8,656 nucleotides of DNA from Helicobacteraceae bacterium UBA6016 (GTDB taxonomy: Bacteria > Campylobacterota > Campylobacteria > Campylobacterales > UBA6016). Location: positions 2,918-11,573 of the forward strand of contig DIZY01000086.1 in assembly GCA_002428055.1 (NCBI GenBank), in the 5' to 3' direction. The notes below the pieces were generated by a model. The model was not told the origin of the DNA. It searched no databases and worked only from the letters and a program-made list of their open reading frames with translations. A program made the position numbers and the translations under genes. Below, piece by piece: positions 6,167 to 8,656 of the stretch (positions are counted from its first letter, which is position 1; each line of letters opens with the position of its first letter).

Positions 6167-7312
6167 CTAAAACCCGTGCGAACTAAACGCATCTTCAAAA
6201 TAATCCTTAAATGCATACGCAAACCATACCCGCCCGTCTTCCAAAGCGGCGCAACAGATACCCACACCGTTTTGCACCGCTATTTGATACACGAGACTAA
6301 GCCCTATTCCAAAGCCGCCCTTAGCATCCGAGCCTCTGTAAAATCTATTAAACACTATCTGCATATCGGGTCTATAGAGCGCCTCGTTGACTATCTCAAA
6401 TATTATCTTACCTTTTGTGTCCGTAAATACCGATACTTTTATCTCTCCGCCCTCTTTTGAATACTTCACGGCGTTAAAAATATTATTATCAACCATCCTC
6501 ACAAGCTGCGTCATGTCAAAAAAGATAAATAGCTGTTCCGAACCCTCAAAGCTCATCTTGAGGTTTGCGCCCTCGACCACCTCTTTGAAATACTCCACCC
6601 TCTCCGACAAAAACTGCGTAAGATTGAGCACCTCTTTTTTAACTTTAAACATATCTTTTTTGATGAAGTAGCTAAGGTCTTCGTAGATATTCGTCACTAT
6701 CTTTGAGGCGGCTTCTATCTTCACAAGATGGCGGCTATCCTGCCCCGTTAGCCGCATTAGCTCTATATTTGCCTGTATGACGGCGAGCGGCGTATTTATC
6801 TCATGGATAGAGTCTTTGATGAATTTATCCCTTGACGCAAGTACCTTTTCTATCTGTTTTTTGGCAAGGCTAAGCTCTTCGTTTTTTTTGGCAAGTACCT
6901 TTGTTTTTACCTCTACGGAGTGCTCCAGATTTTCGTTTAGCTCTTTTAACTCTCTATTTTTCTCCTTGATTTCGACAAGCATCTCATTGATATTTTCAGC
7001 TATCTGAGAAAACTCTGCTATTTTGAAATCACCCACATCGAGAGCCGCCTGATCGGCGTCGTGGTTTTTGAGAAATACGGATATTGTGGTAAGCTCTCTC
7101 GTCACCTTGGCGACAAAAAAGCCCCAAAAAAGCCCCACGCCGATGACGACGCAAAGAGCCAATATAATAAGTTGAAAAAGTATCTCAACGGAAGGCTCCG
7201 TAAAGCGCAGATACTCGCTATACATGATATACAGCGTAAAGCCGGCAAAGACAGACACGACGCTAAGCGTCATCGTAAGAGCGGTTTTACCTAGGGTCTT
7301 TGGATTATTCAA
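6167..7312 (-). CDS. Membrane sensor histidine kinase
   Basis: A 381-aa kinase. Two membrane helices (about 11-31 and 43-68) are joined by only about 10 residues (YSEYLRFTEP), so there is no periplasmic sensor domain. A HAMP-like linker and long coiled coil (about 69-160) follow, then the HisKA H-box DSIHEINTPLAVIQ with phospho-acceptor H170, and a HATPase_c domain. The N-box is DNNIFNAVKYS (275-285) and the G2 box is GGFGIGL (332-338). The G1 box is degenerate (EIVNEALYRPD in place of DxGxG), a variation seen in some active kinases. The reading frame gives a TTG start at 7312 with TGGA 6 bases upstream. An ATG at 7323 is out of frame because of an A7 run and meets a stop after four codons. 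The next in-frame ATG (M14) would cut into TM1. The regulator gene follows 8 bp downstream and is its likely partner. Confidence 0.9.
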   Translation of the reverse strand: MNNPKTLGKTALTMTLSVVSVFAGFTLYIMYSEYLRFTEPSVEILFQLIILALCVVIGVGLFWGFFVAKVTRELTTISVFLKNHDADQAALDVGDFKIAEFSQIAENINEMLVEIKEKNRELKELNENLEHSVEVKTKVLAKKNEELSLAKKQIEKVLASRDKFIKDSIHEINTPLAVIQANIELMRLTGQDSRHLVKIEAASKIVTNIYEDLSYFIKKDMFKVKKEVLNLTQFLSERVEYFKEVVEGANLKMSFEGSEQLFIFFDMTQLVRMVDNNIFNAVKYSKEGGEIKVSVFTDTKGKIIFEIVNEALYRPDMQIVFNRFYRGSDAKGGFGIGLSLVYQIAVQNGVGICCAALEDGRVWFAYAFKDYFEDAFSSHGF

Positions 7313-7328
7313 TTTTTTTCCATTTTAG

Positions 7329-7345
7329 TTGTCAAGCTTCAGTCA
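7329..7345. repeat. Pair of GTCA half-sites 11 bp apart in the divergent intergenic region
   Basis: The plus strand has TTGTCA at 7329-7334 and CAGTCA at 7340-7345, period 11 bp. The first copy extends to TTGTCAAG, which is also found at 5506-5513 in the triplet repeat beside the MCP. It lies between the candidate kinase -10 and the kinase start. It may be an autoregulatory half-site pair, but the second half matches at only 4 of 6 positions. Confidence 0.3.
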
Positions 7346-7357
7346 TAAAGAGTTGTT

Positions 7358-7363
7358 ATTTTA
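7358..7363 (-). promoter_or_regulatory. Candidate -10 box for the kinase-regulator operon
   Basis: Minus-strand TAAAAT (5 of 6 to TATAAT) lies 45 bases upstream of the TTG start, with an AT-rich T-run just upstream. It would give a leader of roughly 38 bases. No clear -35 is visible. A plus-strand promoter for the FIST kinase must also lie in or near this 76-bp gap, but I could not pick a convincing one. Confidence 0.4.
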
Positions 7364-7365
7364 CC

Positions 7366-7379
7366 CCAAAAATTTTTGG
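7366..7379. promoter_or_regulatory. Perfect 14-bp palindrome in the divergent promoter region
   Basis: CCAAAAATTTTTGG reads the same on both strands. It ends 9 bases before the FIST kinase ATG (its GG is part of that gene's weak GGA ribosome site) and directly abuts the upstream side of the candidate kinase -10. Symmetry and position suit a dimeric regulator acting on both genes; with no loop it is not a good RNA hairpin. Confidence 0.45.
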
Positions 7380-7388
7380 ATACAAACA

Positions 7389-8656
7389 ATGAAGCTTCTC
7401 GCCCACAAGTACAAAAATATCGGTCACTTGCAGAAGTTTTGCGAAGAGAGCATAGACGAACATAGCTACACATCGGCTATTGCCCTCATAGCATTTGATG
7501 ATGGATGCAAAAAGGAGGCCTTGGAGGCTTCTGAATTTTTGCAAAAGGCATACAAAAAAATAGTAGTCGTATCTTTCCCCGTAGAAGCTGGGTGCATGGG
7601 CGAGAGGCTTATCTCAAAAGGCGTGATGATAACCGTCATGCTTACCAAAAAAGCTACAATCAAAGCTGTTGCGTGCGAAAGCTCAAAGATAACCGATAGT
7701 TTTTTGGCGGAGCATAGAAACGACGAACTAAAAGCCGCCATAGTATTCTCCTCCATCTCATACCTACCGCCGCAAGAGTTAAACAATGCGCTAAACTCTC
7801 TAAACACGAAGATAGTGGGTATCAAGTCATTTTCCGAACACTCCAAAGCCTCCATATATCTAGACTCAAAAGAGATAAAAAACGGCGTAGTCGTGGCAGT
7901 ATTTAGCGGTAAAAACCTGCATGCCCAAATCTATAAAAACTCAGAGATAAAGCCGATAAGCAAAAAGCTTCAAGTGACTAGCGCAAAACACGGTTTTGTA
8001 TATGAATTGGAGGGGCTCGAACTCTTAGAGGCGTACAAAAAGCTTTTGGGTGAAGACATCGTCATAGAAGACCCGCTGCTTGCCGCCTGCCGATTTCCTC
8101 TTATCTCTCAAAAGAGCGCAAAAGCTCTTTTTATCGAGGAGTTTGGCTTCAAAAAAGCCGTAATGAGGGGCGATGCCAATGACGGCGATATGCTCCAAAT
8201 CGGATACGCGAGTCTCAAAAATATTAGCCAAAGGTCATTTGAAACCGCAAAAGAAGCGAGAGTACACTCCCCATCAGCCATACTCATTTTCTCAGACTAC
8301 ACGCTCAGAAAATTTTTTAAAAACAAGACCCAACTCGCCATTCCCGGTAGCCTAGCCAGTCTGTGCGATAGCGCCTCGTTTTTTGGAGAGTCGGAGTTTT
8401 TTGGAGATAGGGACTCTGATATAGATGAGCTGAGCCACTCAAGCGTAGCTATTGCCATTAGCGAAAAAGAGGATACGGCAAGCGAGTCATACCTAAAAGA
8501 GATAAAAATCCCACTAACGCCGGCGGACGCATTCGTAAACCTTGTGGACGACGCATTAAAAGAGCAGATAGAGATAAACGCAAAACTAAAAAAAGCGCTC
8601 AACACCCAAAAAATCTTCGTCTCCTCTATATCTCACGACATTCGCACTCCGCTCAA
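7389..8656 (+). CDS. FIST-domain cytoplasmic histidine kinase, 5' part
   Basis: An open frame of 422 codons from ATG 7389 to the window edge, with no stop. There is no signal peptide or membrane helix, so it should be a cytoplasmic sensor. Residues about 1-210 fit FIST_N: VVVSFPVEAGCMGERLISKG at 59-78, KIVGIKSFSEHSKASIYLDS at 141-160, then VTSAKHGFVYELEGLELLEAYKKLLGE at 196-222. Residues about 225-380 fit FIST_C: AVMRGDANDGDMLQIGY at 257-273, SAILIFSDYTLRKFF at 296-310, SASFFGESEFF at 328-338. After a helical linker comes the HisKA H-box SSISHDIRTPL with phospho-acceptor H416. The ATPase part, and perhaps receiver domains, lie beyond the edge. FIST domains are thought to bind small ligands such as amino acids; that is a family prediction. 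The frame is closed by a TAG at 7326, and ATG 7389 is its first ATG, with GGA 8 bases upstream. It diverges from the membrane kinase. Confidence 0.88.
   Translation, partial: MKLLAHKYKNIGHLQKFCEESIDEHSYTSAIALIAFDDGCKKEALEASEFLQKAYKKIVVVSFPVEAGCMGERLISKGVMITVMLTKKATIKAVACESSKITDSFLAEHRNDELKAAIVFSSISYLPPQELNNALNSLNTKIVGIKSFSEHSKASIYLDSKEIKNGVVVAVFSGKNLHAQIYKNSEIKPISKKLQVTSAKHGFVYELEGLELLEAYKKLLGEDIVIEDPLLAACRFPLISQKSAKALFIEEFGFKKAVMRGDANDGDMLQIGYASLKNISQRSFETAKEARVHSPSAILIFSDYTLRKFFKNKTQLAIPGSLASLCDSASFFGESEFFGDRDSDIDELSHSSVAIAISEKEDTASESYLKEIKIPLTPADAFVNLVDDALKEQIEINAKLKKALNTQKIFVSSISHDIRTPL

Noticed and set aside
7324..7340. TTGACA on the minus strand as -35 of the kinase operon
   Set aside because: A -10 at 17 bp spacing would fall on the start codon itself, leaving no leader or ribosome site.
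7466..7855. Minus-strand open frame of 129 codons
   Set aside because: It is antisense to the FIST kinase frame, which has clear domain motifs running through the same bases. It is also converted out of use by the divergent gene order.
8297..8605. Minus-strand open frame of 102 codons
   Set aside because: Shadow of the FIST kinase gene; Ser/Phe-rich translation with no family resemblance.

Overview
The window looks like chromosomal DNA from a Campylobacterota (epsilonproteobacterial) organism, possibly near Sulfurimonas, Sulfuricurvum or Sulfurospirillum. The grounds are moderately AT-rich DNA with AAA/TTT-rich codons, a porin of the OprD-like type common in that group, tightly packed genes with AGGAG-type ribosome sites, and a run of chemotaxis and two-component genes. 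The genus cannot be fixed from sequence reading alone.

Layout. On the minus strand, reading from high to low coordinates: (i) a sensor kinase and an OmpR-type response regulator (7312 to 5487) 8 bp apart; (ii) a methyl-accepting chemotaxis protein (MCP) with a single-Cache periplasmic domain (5378 to 3687) with its own promoter; (iii) after a 244-bp gap, a compact operon of outer-membrane porin, DUF485 protein (YjcH) and acetate/cation symporter ActP (3442 to 54). This operon seems to continue off the left edge, where an SD and ATG are visible. On the plus strand, diverging from the kinase, a cytoplasmic FIST-domain histidine kinase begins at 7389 and runs off the right edge just after its phospho-acceptor histidine.

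How it may work together (inference). ActP/YjcH import acetate and related small monocarboxylates across the inner membrane, and the co-transcribed porin could provide the outer-membrane route. The neighbouring MCP has the sCache_2 type of sensor found in known short-chain carboxylate chemoreceptors such as P. putida McpP. The porin and MCP promoters share direct repeats of the same 5-mer (TGCTA read in the direction of transcription) spaced exactly 11 bp. One-turn direct repeats are the usual binding pattern of OmpR-family regulators, and one is encoded next door. A second 11-bp triplet repeat (TTGTCAC) lies over the 3' end of the regulator gene, upstream of the MCP promoter. The window may therefore hold a small regulon joining carboxylate uptake to chemotaxis.

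Three start codons were moved or examined: the porin starts at ATG 3442, the MCP at ATG 5378, and the kinase probably at a TTG (7312) beside an A7 tract and an out-of-frame ATG. No RNA genes, insertion sequences, CRISPR arrays or clearly broken genes were seen.
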